Positions 1-6,991 of a stretch of DNA of 20,244 nt are shown here, piece by piece. A program made the position numbers and the translations under genes. Below the pieces are notes generated by a model. The model did no database searches. It was not told where the DNA came from and saw only the letters and a list, made by a program, of their open reading frames with translations. Each line of letters opens with the position of its first letter. Within the stretch, counting starts at the first letter, position 1. The stretch covers positions 1-20,244 of the IMG/VR virus record IMGVR_UViG_3300028384_000838; one strand, 5' to 3'. This stretch comes from a virus.

Positions 1-615
1 GGTACTTTGGCTAAGAAGTATGGTCAAAGAATTACATCACATCCTGGCCCATTCAATGTTCTCGTATCTCCCAATCAAAGAGTTGTAGACAATACTATCA
101 AAGACTTATCTATTCACGGAGAACACTTTGACCTTATGGGGTTAGAGAGAAGTTATCAGAATCCAATAAACATCCATTGTAATGGTGTGTATGGTGACAA
201 ACAATCTGCTATGGATAGGTTTTGTAAAAACTTTGAGATGTTACCTGAGTCAGTACAATCAAGATTGGTTGTGGAGAACGATGACAAAGCAAGTATGTAT
301 TCGGTCAAAGACCTTATGTATCTACACGAACGTATTGGTATTCCAATTACATTTGATTATCACCACCACAAGTTCAACACAGGTGGTTTGACCGAACAAG
401 AAGCACTTGAGTTGGCTATGTCAACTTGGGGTGACTACAAACCATTGGTACATTACTCTGAGTCTCGTACCTTGGAGGAAGAGGGTGTGAAACCACAAGC
501 ACACTCTGATTACATATACTCTGAGATTAACACATATGGTCATTCTCTTGACATTGAGGTAGAAGCTAAGATGAAAGAGTTGACTGTATTAGATTATCTT
601 TCCAATTTTGGTTAA
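1..615 (+). CDS. uvsE: UV-damage endonuclease UvsE/UvdE, 5'-truncated
   Basis: This is the C-terminal two thirds of a UvdE-family endonuclease, a TIM-barrel metal enzyme that nicks DNA 5' of UV photoproducts and starts alternative excision repair. The frame is open from base 1, so the gene begins upstream; the TTG at 7 is only the first possible start inside the window. Numbering from that TTG, family motifs are visible: ENDD at 90-93, DYHHH at 117-121, HYSES at 149-153, HSDYI at 166-170 and the C-terminal DIEVEAKMKE block at 182-191. The His, Asp and Glu residues in these motifs match the metal-binding positions of the family. The missing N-terminus should be about 80-100 residues. The gene ends before a non-coding gap, so it probably closes a DNA-metabolism module. 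Phage copies are thought to repair phage or host DNA after sunlight damage. Confidence 0.92.
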   Translation, partial: GTLAKKYGQRITSHPGPFNVLVSPNQRVVDNTIKDLSIHGEHFDLMGLERSYQNPINIHCNGVYGDKQSAMDRFCKNFEMLPESVQSRLVVENDDKASMYSVKDLMYLHERIGIPITFDYHHHKFNTGGLTEQEALELAMSTWGDYKPLVHYSESRTLEEEGVKPQAHSDYIYSEINTYGHSLDIEVEAKMKELTVLDYLSNFG

Positions 616-782
616 CACCCAAAAGGGCATAGTATGGGGAAAGCTTGATTTTATTTATTTATTATTAAGTTTTTTGATATTTATCTGTATCAAAAGTTAT
701 TAGCTTGAGCTGCTTAGCGAAACGATAGTTTGATAATAAGTACAGATTTAAAAGTTAATAAAACTATATTTTGGAAAGAAAA
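616..782. other. Non-coding gap with AT-rich inverted repeats
   Basis: This 167-base gap is the longest non-coding stretch in the window. It separates the repair gene from the accessory and late genes. I see no ORF or tRNA in it. It holds a perfect inverted repeat at 672-695, and a third copy of the same heptamer (TTTGATA) at 729-735 that could pair with the 688-694 arm instead. The direct repeat AGCTTGA occurs at 642-648 and 702-708. A likely ribosome-binding GGAAAG at 773-778 lies just ahead of the next gene. A promoter is expected here, but no clear -35/-10 pair or T4-type late box could be assigned. Confidence 0.55.
672..695. terminator. AT-rich hairpin, possible terminator or attenuator
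   Basis: The arms TTTTGATA (672-679) and TATCAAAA (688-695) are perfect reverse complements of 8 bp around an 8-base loop, and a U-G pair can extend the base of the stem. The stem holds only one G-C pair, so it is weak, and there is no clean T-run right after it. It lies about 60 bases beyond the uvsE stop. It could be a weak terminator, a processing site or chance in AT-rich DNA. Confidence 0.3.
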
Positions 783-1928
783 ATGAAAAAATTTTTTAAT
801 AGGAAGAACGGATTTATATTCTTGATGATGGTGAGTACATTTGCACTCGCTGGTTCTGCTGCATATTATTCAGTCTTTGGTTTAAGTTCTCTTTTTGCTG
901 GAGCTAGATTTGAGGTGATTATTATGGCTGGGGCTTTAGAGATGTCAAAGTTAATAGTAGCATCATACCTACATAATAACTGGAAAAAAATAGGTTGGAT
1001 GAAGTGGTATCTGACTCTTGCAGTAGGTGTACTTATGATAATCACATCAGCAGGTATATATGGATTCTTAACCTCAGCATATCAAAAGACAGCTGACCAG
1101 TTAGGAATTATGGACAAACAAATAAATGTAATTGAGTTAAAGAAAGATAGGTTTTCGGAATCATTAGATGGGTATAAGATTGAAAGAGAGCAATTAAACT
1201 CATCTATATCAGAGTTAACGAGAGGGCTGTCTAATAATACCATTCAATACAAAGATAAAGAAACGGGTGAGATTATCACCACAACATCTTCATCAACTCG
1301 TAGAGTATTGAATGCTCAGTTAGATGATATGAAAGAGCAACGAAATTTAGTTTCTATAAAAATGGAAGCTGTAACGGACTCTATAACTAAATTAGATTTA
1401 CAAATTTTGGATTTAGAATCCAACAATGAAGTAGCAGCCGAGGTAGGCCCGTTACGTTATATGTCTGAAATAACAGGCAGACCAATGAGTGTAATTGTGA
1501 ATTGGTTTACATTATTAATCGTATTTGTATTTGACCCATTAGCAATTGCTATGGTCATTGCATTAAATAAATTAAGTAAAAAGGAAAATGATGGAATTGA
1601 AAATAGTATTGGGAATATTGATATCATCAATACTGGTGAAGCTTTACATACATCCAATGATGATTCGGATGGGGAGCAGATATCAATACCTAAAGATGAA
1701 GTGGGAGAAGAAGGAGTACAAACTCCAAAAGAAAAAGTGGAAGAAGTATCAGAAGTCTCTAAAGAAGTCAAAAAAGAAATCCCTAAAAAAATAACAAGAG
1801 ACTCTTCAAATCAAACAGTTAGATTTATCCCTACTGATGAAGATGCTAAAAAGTTATATGGTGAGTTGCCTGTTAAGAAAAAGCCAAAACATACTTATGT
1901 CTCCACTCAACGAAGTAGTAGAAGATAA
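783..1928 (+). CDS. Four-pass membrane protein with long coiled coil, unknown function
   Basis: This 381-residue protein has about four predicted membrane segments, at roughly 11-33, 43-62, 72-98 and 236-262. Between the third and fourth is a charged, heptad-like helical stretch (about 100-218). A hydrophilic tail of about 120 residues, rich in Lys, Glu and Ser, follows. I recall similar proteins, with an NWF...FVFDPLA motif in the last segment, from environmental phage contigs, but know no assigned function. The ATG at 783 is preferred over an in-frame TTG at 771 because GGAAAG at 773-778 fits a ribosome-binding site for it. Four passes with both ends inside would place the coiled coil outside the cytoplasmic membrane. 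It lacks the small size of a typical holin. Possible roles are superinfection exclusion or membrane remodelling during infection; these are guesses. Confidence 0.8.
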   Translation: MKKFFNRKNGFIFLMMVSTFALAGSAAYYSVFGLSSLFAGARFEVIIMAGALEMSKLIVASYLHNNWKKIGWMKWYLTLAVGVLMIITSAGIYGFLTSAYQKTADQLGIMDKQINVIELKKDRFSESLDGYKIEREQLNSSISELTRGLSNNTIQYKDKETGEIITTTSSSTRRVLNAQLDDMKEQRNLVSIKMEAVTDSITKLDLQILDLESNNEVAAEVGPLRYMSEITGRPMSVIVNWFTLLIVFVFDPLAIAMVIALNKLSKKENDGIENSIGNIDIINTGEALHTSNDDSDGEQISIPKDEVGEEGVQTPKEKVEEVSEVSKEVKKEIPKKITRDSSNQTVRFIPTDEDAKKLYGELPVKKKPKHTYVSTQRSSRR

Positions 1929-1949
1929 GTTTGGATTATTCAAATATTT

Positions 1950-1968
1950 TTTGTATATTGTATACAAA
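1950..1968. promoter_or_regulatory. Perfect 8-bp inverted repeat upstream of the clpP-like gene
   Basis: TTTGTATA (1950-1957) and TATACAAA (1961-1968) are exact reverse complements around a 3-base spacer. The repeat sits in the 63-base gap between the membrane-protein gene and the clpP-like gene, 24-42 bases ahead of the ATG at 1992. It could be an operator with dyad symmetry or a short RNA hairpin, and the TATACAAAT part could also serve as a promoter -10 region. No T-run follows that would make it a convincing terminator. Confidence 0.35.
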
Positions 1969-1991
1969 TAAAATAAAAAATATCGTTTATA

Positions 1992-2473
1992 ATGGATGAA
2001 TTATACGGAAGCACAACATCGGGTGGTAATATGGAAGTAAACTACGAACCAGCAGATGACAATGATACACAACGTAGATATTATAGAGAGTTTGACTATG
2101 GTATTGATACAACTGATAATGTAATCTTAATTCAAGATGAGATTCAAGCTGGACTTACATTTGATATAGTATCTAAAGTTAGACTACTCAAAAAAATTAA
2201 TGGTGAATTAGATACTATTAATGTTCTACTCAATTCACCAGGTGGTGATGTTATTGAGACCCTTGCGTTGATTGATTATATTAAATCACAAAAAGACCAA
2301 GGTATTAAGTTTAATACGCTAAGTTTAGTGAAGAATTAGAGAACGATTGTAATCAACTTATGGCTGACAACACAAATAAAGACAAAGAGTATTGGGAAGG
2401 TATATCATCTTCCGATTACTTTATGTCAGCCGAAAAGGCTTTAGATTTAGGTATCATTGATAAAATTATTTAA
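1992..2473 (+). pseudogene. ClpP-like serine protease, catalytic core missing and frame broken
   Basis: Two parts of an S14 (ClpP-like) protease are present in different frames. The first (1992-2339, 115 residues) carries the N-terminal fold and the SPGGDV turn at 82-87 that ends the oxyanion strand. It then reads a few unrelated codons into TAG at 2337. The second, in the -1 frame (about 2315 to the TAA at 2471), resumes with the family's C-terminal end: an ELENDCNQLM-like helix, then SSSDYFMSAEKALDLGIID, which matches the conserved block containing the catalytic Asp. The middle, with the nucleophile Ser (GxAxSxGA type) and the His (MIHQ type), is absent, roughly 50-70 residues by family comparison. 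Even a -1 frameshift would therefore not make an active protease. The cause may be an internal deletion in this genome or an assembly collapse. An in-frame ATG at 2031, after GGGTGG, is an alternative start. Confidence 0.78.
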
Positions 2474-2476
2474 GTT

Positions 2477-3256
2477 ATGTTAGATTTTTTCACCGCAGAA
2501 GAACTCGTTGAAAACTACGAGAAGTTTCGCAAGTTAATTAACCAAACCTTTTCTGGTGAAAGGTTGGAAGCTCTTAACAAAATGTACGACCATTTTGAGG
2601 AGAGAATGATTTACACACCAGCATCTTCAGTTGAACATTACCATAACGCTTTTCCTGGTGGATACGTTGACCACGTTCTTCGTGTAACTCGTAACGCTTT
2701 AAAAGTGTATGACCTATGGCAAGACCTTGGTATGATTATGGAAGAGTTTGACAAAGAGACTCTTATCTTCACAGCACTCCACCACGACTTAGGAAAGTTG
2801 GGAACGCCTGATGCTGATTATTACATCAAGAATGATTCTGAGTGGCACGTTAAAAATCAAGGTAAGATTTATAAAACAAATCCAAACATTCATTGGATGA
2901 ATCTTAATGACCGAACAATGTATAATCTCCAACACTTTGGTGTGAAATATACTGAAGAGGAAATGATTGGTATGAGATTGACTGATGGTCTTTACGATGA
3001 TAACAATAAAGAGTACTACATCAAATATAATAATGATGATAGACTTGCTACTTCAATTCCATTTATAATGCATACCGCTGACCAAATGGCAGCTATCTAT
3101 GAAAACAAAAGATGGGAGAAGGAAATGAACCCTTTAAAATCCACTCGTACAAAAACAAGTGGTAGACCAAAGAAGGGTAACCTAAGTGAAACCTTTGCTA
3201 ATAGTACTACTGACACTAAAAGTGTATTTGACGCATTTAAAGATATTGTAGAGTAA
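2477..3256 (+). CDS. HD-domain metal-dependent phosphohydrolase
   Basis: This 259-residue protein is an HD-superfamily hydrolase. The metal-binding set is visible: H66 in GGYVDHVLRV, H103-D104 in LHHDLGKLG and a late D202 in MHTADQMA, which gives the H...HD...D order. Such enzymes cleave phosphoester bonds in nucleotides or nucleic acids; the substrate cannot be read from the sequence. The last 45 residues are a basic, Ser/Thr-rich tail with no domain I recognise. The ATG lies three bases after the end of the clpP-like remnant without a strong Shine-Dalgarno, and the stop overlaps the next ATG (TAATG), which suggests coupling. Its place next to regulatory genes could fit nucleotide-pool control or turnover of a host signal nucleotide, but that is inference. 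Confidence 0.85.
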   Translation: MLDFFTAEELVENYEKFRKLINQTFSGERLEALNKMYDHFEERMIYTPASSVEHYHNAFPGGYVDHVLRVTRNALKVYDLWQDLGMIMEEFDKETLIFTALHHDLGKLGTPDADYYIKNDSEWHVKNQGKIYKTNPNIHWMNLNDRTMYNLQHFGVKYTEEEMIGMRLTDGLYDDNNKEYYIKYNNDDRLATSIPFIMHTADQMAAIYENKRWEKEMNPLKSTRTKTSGRPKKGNLSETFANSTTDTKSVFDAFKDIVE

Positions 3257-3537
3257 TGATTATAACAATTATATTATTATCAATAGTATCACTTACACTT
3301 GGATTCACAACTTGGAATCTACTTCGTAAGAATGAGGCTACTGAGGATGTCATTGAAGAACAAGAACAAGTTATGTCTTTTATGGCAACAAAGATTGATG
3401 AGTCACTTTCAAAAATGAAAGAGTTGGATAAGATAGGCTCATTTGAATCAGATGATGAGACAGGTTTTATTTTTAAAAACCTATATGAAATAATTTCAGA
3501 ATTAGAAAACTATTATGCCGAGGAAGAGAAAAAATAA
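3256..3537 (+). CDS. Small membrane-anchored protein, unknown function
   Basis: This 93-residue protein has one hydrophobic N-terminal helix (about residues 2-22) followed by an acidic, helical domain that is probably partly coiled coil (30-60) and ends in a Glu/Lys-rich stretch. The single helix with a short basic flank after it (LLRKN) suggests an N-terminal membrane anchor, and no lipobox is visible. The gene overlaps the HD gene by one base and the sigma-factor gene by 23 bases, so all three are probably translated together. The anchor-plus-coiled-coil plan could suit an inner-membrane spanin or a scaffold, but no lysis gene is nearby. I do not recognise the family. Confidence 0.72.
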   Translation: MIITIILLSIVSLTLGFTTWNLLRKNEATEDVIEEQEQVMSFMATKIDESLSKMKELDKIGSFESDDETGFIFKNLYEIISELENYYAEEEKK

Positions 3538-4231
3538 AAGGTATTTTACGAAGATTACTGAGATTGCTATAAACGCATATAATCAATGTGATGACCAACG
3601 ATTAAAAAACAAAATTTATAATCGTTTTATTCATTATCCATTTGATAAACTTGCTGAAAATGTAATACACACCTATAAAACATATTACTTTGATGTACCA
3701 TACGCTGATGTTAAAGCAAACGTGGTGGCATTTTTAAATCAAAAGATTCACAAGTTTAATGGGGCCAATGGTAGGGCATTTTCATATTTTACGGTAGTAG
3801 CAAGAAATTATTTGTTTAATGAAAACAATCAGAACTATCAAAGGATGAAACAAAAGGCCGAGGTTTCTAAGATTGATTCACAACGAAATATTACAAACGA
3901 AGTCTACGACAAAGCTATAAAGGATACAGTATCAGATTTTTTTGACTTTTATGTAAGGTATGTTGATGCTAATTTATATAATCTATTCTCAAAGGATAGA
4001 GACCAGAAAATAGCAGACGCTATTAATGAATTGTTTAGAACTCGTAATGACTTATATTCATACAACAAAAAAGCTCTTTACATACTTATTAGAGAGAGAA
4101 CTGGTGTTCAAACTCAATATATCACAAAAGTGATAGGTAAGTTGAAGCTTATCTACAAGGAATTGTACATTGATTACACCGGCGATGGCTTTTTAAAATT
4201 AAATCATAGAATAGAGGAATTCAATGACTAA
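3515..4231 (+). CDS. Late-transcription sigma factor, T4 gp55-like
   Basis: This 238-residue basic protein resembles phage late sigma factors of the gp55 type, which bind host core RNA polymerase and read short late promoters. The region at about 67-112 looks like sigma region 2: a KIHKF turn, then FSYFTVVARNYLFNENN. Family members carry an equivalent aromatic-rich helix that contacts the polymerase clamp. The C-terminal half (about 180-225) is helical and could contain a helix-turn-helix (RERTGVQTQYITKVIGKL). The start lies within the previous gene without a clear ribosome-binding site, so coupling is likely, and the end overlaps the next gene by 8 bases. Its location just before the baseplate genes fits a late regulator. 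Confidence is moderate because sigma-like phage proteins diverge strongly. Confidence 0.68.
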   Translation: MPRKRKNKRYFTKITEIAINAYNQCDDQRLKNKIYNRFIHYPFDKLAENVIHTYKTYYFDVPYADVKANVVAFLNQKIHKFNGANGRAFSYFTVVARNYLFNENNQNYQRMKQKAEVSKIDSQRNITNEVYDKAIKDTVSDFFDFYVRYVDANLYNLFSKDRDQKIADAINELFRTRNDLYSYNKKALYILIRERTGVQTQYITKVIGKLKLIYKELYIDYTGDGFLKLNHRIEEFND

Positions 4232-4586
4232 AGATGATGAAGTATTTAAAGGAAAATCCTTTTCGGATTTGATGTCTGATATCTACTCTAATCAAAAAAA
4301 GAAAGATAGACAGATAAAACTACTCATTGCTCAACTTGAACCAATGGTTAAGAATCTTAATGATGCAGCAGTGGTAGTCCCTTTGATAAAAGAATATCTT
4401 GAAATTTCCGTAAAAAATGATGACGCTTTAATTAAACTTGCCGCTATTGTTCAAAGAATGATGAAAGATAATAACACGGCTGAAGGTGGTGGGTTTGTTT
4501 TATCTGAAGAAGAAAAGCGTCAATTAATGGATGCTATTGATGAGGTTGAAAAGGATATACCTAAAGAAGATGAGGATGAAGAATGA
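4224..4586 (+). CDS. Acidic helical protein downstream of the sigma factor
   Basis: This 120-residue protein is mostly alpha-helical and ends in a strongly acidic tail (DIPKEDEDEE). The central part (about 28-80) holds the helices LLIAQLEPMVKNL, VPLIKEYLEISVKNDDALIKLAAIVQRM. I recall this central block from other environmental phage contigs but know no function for it. AGAGGAA precedes the ATG. The gene overlaps its neighbours on both sides (8 and 4 bases), placing it between the sigma factor and the spike gene. By size, acidity and position it could be a gp33-like co-activator that partners the sigma factor, but I see no sequence match to T4 gp33. Unknown function is the safe call. Confidence 0.72.
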   Translation: MTKDDEVFKGKSFSDLMSDIYSNQKKKDRQIKLLIAQLEPMVKNLNDAAVVVPLIKEYLEISVKNDDALIKLAAIVQRMMKDNNTAEGGGFVLSEEEKRQLMDAIDEVEKDIPKEDEDEE

Positions 4587-5542
4587 TAGGTGTAGTAAAA
4601 GAAGTAAAGCTTGTTGATAACGAATCCGATAGGTTATATGGTATACTTGTAAACATAAAACAATCAACAAAGAGTTCAAATGAAATAACAGCATATCCGT
4701 TAGATTCTAATATAAAAAGAATTCCAGTTGTGGGTGAAATGGTTTACATTGTCCAACAACAATCATCAGACGCATCTGCTATACATCGTACACAAACATA
4801 TTACTATGTCTCAAGTGTATCTATTCAAAAAAATATAAACCACAACGCTCTCCCAAAAGCAAATGCTCAATTTAAGGTTTCTGGTGGTGGAGGTGACTCA
4901 GCCGGATATCAACAGGCCGCTGCAGGAAATGCTGAGTCAAACTCAACAAAACCATTTGACTTCGGATATGGATTTGAAGAAGTATCTGAACTATCATCAC
5001 TACAACCATTTAGTGGTGATGTATTAATAGAGGGTAGGTTTGGCCAATCAATGAGAATGGGATATACCCCATCAAATTCAGAAGGTACACAAAACCCTAC
5101 TTGGGAAGGAGCACCTACATCGCCAATTACTATACTAAGAAATACAGTTAATGAAAGTGGGTGGAATACCTTTGTCATTGAAGATGTAAATGAAGATGAC
5201 TCTTCAATATATCTAACATCGGGTCAAAAAGTAAAATTATCTACACCATCTCTTGGTAGCGGTTTAACTCCTCCTGGAAATTATCAAGGAGCTCAAGTCA
5301 TTGTAAACTCTGAACAAGTTTCAATAAACTCAAAAAAGGATTCGGTAATATTAACATCAGCTAAAGACATCGGATTATCCACATCAGATTATAAGGTAGC
5401 TTTAAACTCGTACCTTGATGATTTATTAGATATTCTTGAAACAATAGCTAATGGTAAATATCCTACGCCAGTTGGCCCCACGGGCCCACTTGCGCCAGCT
5501 GTATCAAAGGTTAAAGCATTAAAACAAAAAATATCACAATAG
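4583..5542 (+). CDS. Baseplate central spike, gp5-like OB-fold and beta-helix, no lysozyme
   Basis: This 319-residue protein looks like the tail-puncturing hub spike. Residues 1-82 are beta-rich and fit an OB-fold. A Gly/Ala/Ser-rich linker (about 98-125) follows. Next is FSGDVLIEGRFGQSMRMG at 143-160, a signature I associate with phage spike proteins. Short repeated beta strands at about 237-270 (VIVNSEQVSI, then NSKKDSVIL, then TSAKDIGLS) look like the start of a triple-stranded beta-helix. A helical segment and a Pro/Gly-rich collagen-like patch (TPVGPTGP) finish the protein. Unlike T4 gp5, no lysozyme domain lies between the OB-fold and the helix. The protein probably trimerises at the tail tip and pierces the outer membrane. 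The gene overlaps the previous one by 4 bases and has GAGGA ahead of the ATG. Confidence 0.72.
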   Translation: MIGVVKEVKLVDNESDRLYGILVNIKQSTKSSNEITAYPLDSNIKRIPVVGEMVYIVQQQSSDASAIHRTQTYYYVSSVSIQKNINHNALPKANAQFKVSGGGGDSAGYQQAAAGNAESNSTKPFDFGYGFEEVSELSSLQPFSGDVLIEGRFGQSMRMGYTPSNSEGTQNPTWEGAPTSPITILRNTVNESGWNTFVIEDVNEDDSSIYLTSGQKVKLSTPSLGSGLTPPGNYQGAQVIVNSEQVSINSKKDSVILTSAKDIGLSTSDYKVALNSYLDDLLDILETIANGKYPTPVGPTGPLAPAVSKVKALKQKISQ

Positions 5543-5549
5543 GAATCAA

Positions 5550-6029
5550 ATGCCTTTAGTAAAATCTATTTTAAAAAGTGAGATACTTCGTTACTTTGAT
5601 GCAGTAGATGGTGGTACTGAATACGATTCAGCCGCGGAAACATTGGGTGAGGCTATAATTACATATACTAATCCAATCATTTATACTGTAAATGGGAAAC
5701 CTGCAATGGATTCATCCTTTAAGGCAATTTTAAGAACAAGTAGAATACCATCAGCTGAAAATGGTAAGTTGATGGTTAACTTTGCAGATTGGTTAGCATC
5801 TTACACCGCACAATTCCCAGTCGGTATGATAGCGGCAGGTGCTACCGCAGCAACTCCACCCGCCGGATTAGGTGCTTTAAAAATAGCATTGTTGGGTATA
5901 TGGGGTACACCGATAACACCAATACCTAACTCAAGACAAGAATTTGCTACTAAATTTTCAAATGCAGTGGACATTTATATGAGAACTGGAACCTATACAA
6001 TAGGTACTGTGGTGTCTCCGTGGAGTTAA
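5550..6029 (+). CDS. Unknown virion-cluster protein
   Basis: This 159-residue protein has no motif I can assign. The N-terminal third is mixed alpha/beta with a helix (PLVKSILKSEILRYF). The middle has an Ala/Gly/Pro-rich hydrophobic stretch (about 95-118: VGMIAAGATAATPPAGLGAL). That stretch could be a buried hairpin or a weak membrane segment. AGGAA at the right distance supports the ATG at 5550, 7 bases after the spike stop. Lying between the spike and wedge genes, it is probably a baseplate or tail-tube-end component. A gp53-like wedge role is conceivable by position only. Confidence 0.68.
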   Translation: MPLVKSILKSEILRYFDAVDGGTEYDSAAETLGEAIITYTNPIIYTVNGKPAMDSSFKAILRTSRIPSAENGKLMVNFADWLASYTAQFPVGMIAAGATAATPPAGLGALKIALLGIWGTPITPIPNSRQEFATKFSNAVDIYMRTGTYTIGTVVSPWS

Positions 6030-6043
6030 TTATTAAATAATTA
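6027..6043. repeat. All-AT palindrome at a gene end
   Basis: TAATTATT (6027-6034) and AATAATTA (6036-6043) are exact reverse complements around a single base and begin at the stop codon of the preceding gene. The rest of the 44-base gap up to 6074 is also almost entirely A and T, with a second TAATTA at 6047-6052. It may be a protein-binding dyad, a very weak hairpin or a chance product of composition. Confidence 0.3.
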
Positions 6044-6073
6044 GATAATTATACTAAATGAATATTTATTATT

Positions 6074-6544
6074 ATGGATACAAAAAAACTAATTAAAGCG
6101 ATTCAACTCATCATTAAGGAAGAGGTTAAGAAAGAAGTAGCTAAACGTGAAAAGGCTATTCGTGAATCCATCCTTAAAGAAGTTAAACAATCACAGCCGA
6201 AAGCTGTTGAGAAAGACCCGCTTGATGTAGACCACATTTTTGAACAAAGACAAGAAACAAAGTCATTCACCAAAAATAGTATGTTAAACACTATGTTAAA
6301 TGAAACGGCTCAAAGTGGTGAGTGGAGAAATATGGGTGATGGGCCACAAGTATTTAATTCATCTCACGCTCAAGGGTTTGGTAGTATGATGGGAAATCAA
6401 CCATCGGTATTACAAACATCCGATGGGGGGCAAGTATCTACAAAAGAATTACAAAAGACCGAAGCTGGTCAGGCCGTAGTTAACGCTTTGACACGAGATT
6501 ATTCTGGTTTAATGAAAGCGATAAACACTAAAAAGGGTAGATAA
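6074..6544 (+). CDS. Helical, Lys-rich virion-cluster protein, unknown function
   Basis: This 156-residue protein begins with a long, highly charged helix (about 3-45, rich in Lys and Glu, with KEEVKKEVAKREKAIRES), probably a coiled coil. A polar low-complexity region follows (60-125; MLNTMLNETAQSGEW, then many Gly, Ser and Gln), and a short helical end (130-156). No catalytic motif is seen. It sits just ahead of the gp25-like gene with a 1-base TAATG overlap, so it is likely co-translated with the wedge proteins. It may be a structural linker or an assembly chaperone. There is no clear Shine-Dalgarno before the ATG at 6074, and an AT-rich gap precedes it. Confidence 0.7.
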   Translation: MDTKKLIKAIQLIIKEEVKKEVAKREKAIRESILKEVKQSQPKAVEKDPLDVDHIFEQRQETKSFTKNSMLNTMLNETAQSGEWRNMGDGPQVFNSSHAQGFGSMMGNQPSVLQTSDGGQVSTKELQKTEAGQAVVNALTRDYSGLMKAINTKKGR

Positions 6545-6981
6545 TGGCTAGGGAACGTGTAAGTAAAAAAATTAATCCGTTAGACCTACAAAAAAATGTA
6601 GCGATTGGGATACCCCTACCATTGGGTGGTACTCCTATCTTTCGTAGTACTTACACAACCGAAGACCAAGCTTTGTCAAACTTAAAAAATTTATTACTAA
6701 CACGAAAAGGTGAACGACCATTCCAACCTTTATTTGGAACAGAAATACCATCGCTGTTATTTGAAAATATAAACCGAGATACATTAACAAACCTTGAAGA
6801 AAGTGTTAGAGCGGATATAGAATTTTGGCTACCATATATCAATATTTCTGAAATAAGAACTACTGACCTATCCAATGAAAATCGTATAAACATATCATTT
6901 ACCTTTTCAATTGGAGAAAGTGGAGCAAATCAGATAATTATATTAGATATTGACTCACAAGGTGGGTTGTCAATAGCATAA
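6544..6981 (+). CDS. Baseplate wedge protein, GPW/gp25 family
   Basis: This 145-residue protein matches the gp25/GPW family, whose members sit in the inner baseplate and seed sheath assembly. The family signature is clear at about 51-76: LLLTRKGERPFQPLFGTEIP, followed by LLFEN. That segment corresponds to the conserved loop that contacts the gp6-type wedge protein. The C-terminal part is beta-rich (INISFTFSIG, then IIILDI), also typical. The length is close to that of T4 gp25 (132 residues). It precedes the gp6-like gene by 10 bases, the same order as in T4. Confidence 0.93.
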   Translation: MARERVSKKINPLDLQKNVAIGIPLPLGGTPIFRSTYTTEDQALSNLKNLLLTRKGERPFQPLFGTEIPSLLFENINRDTLTNLEESVRADIEFWLPYINISEIRTTDLSNENRINISFTFSIGESGANQIIILDIDSQGGLSIA

Positions 6982-6991
6982 GGTACTTGAT

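Noticed and set aside
613-640. CCC-AAAA-GGG hairpin right after uvsE as an intrinsic terminator
   Set aside because: The stem is only 3 bp and no T-run follows directly.
771-782. TTG start for the membrane protein, adding four residues
   Set aside because: The ATG at 783 is well spaced from GGAAAG at 773-778, which would lie inside the coding region if the TTG were used.
783-1928. Holin
   Set aside because: At 381 residues with a long coiled coil and a long charged tail, it does not match holin size or layout, and no endolysin is nearby.
1992-2473. Programmed -1 frameshift restoring a functional ClpP protein
   Set aside because: No XXXYYYZ slippery heptamer is seen in the 2315-2336 overlap. 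The joined product would still lack the Ser and His regions.
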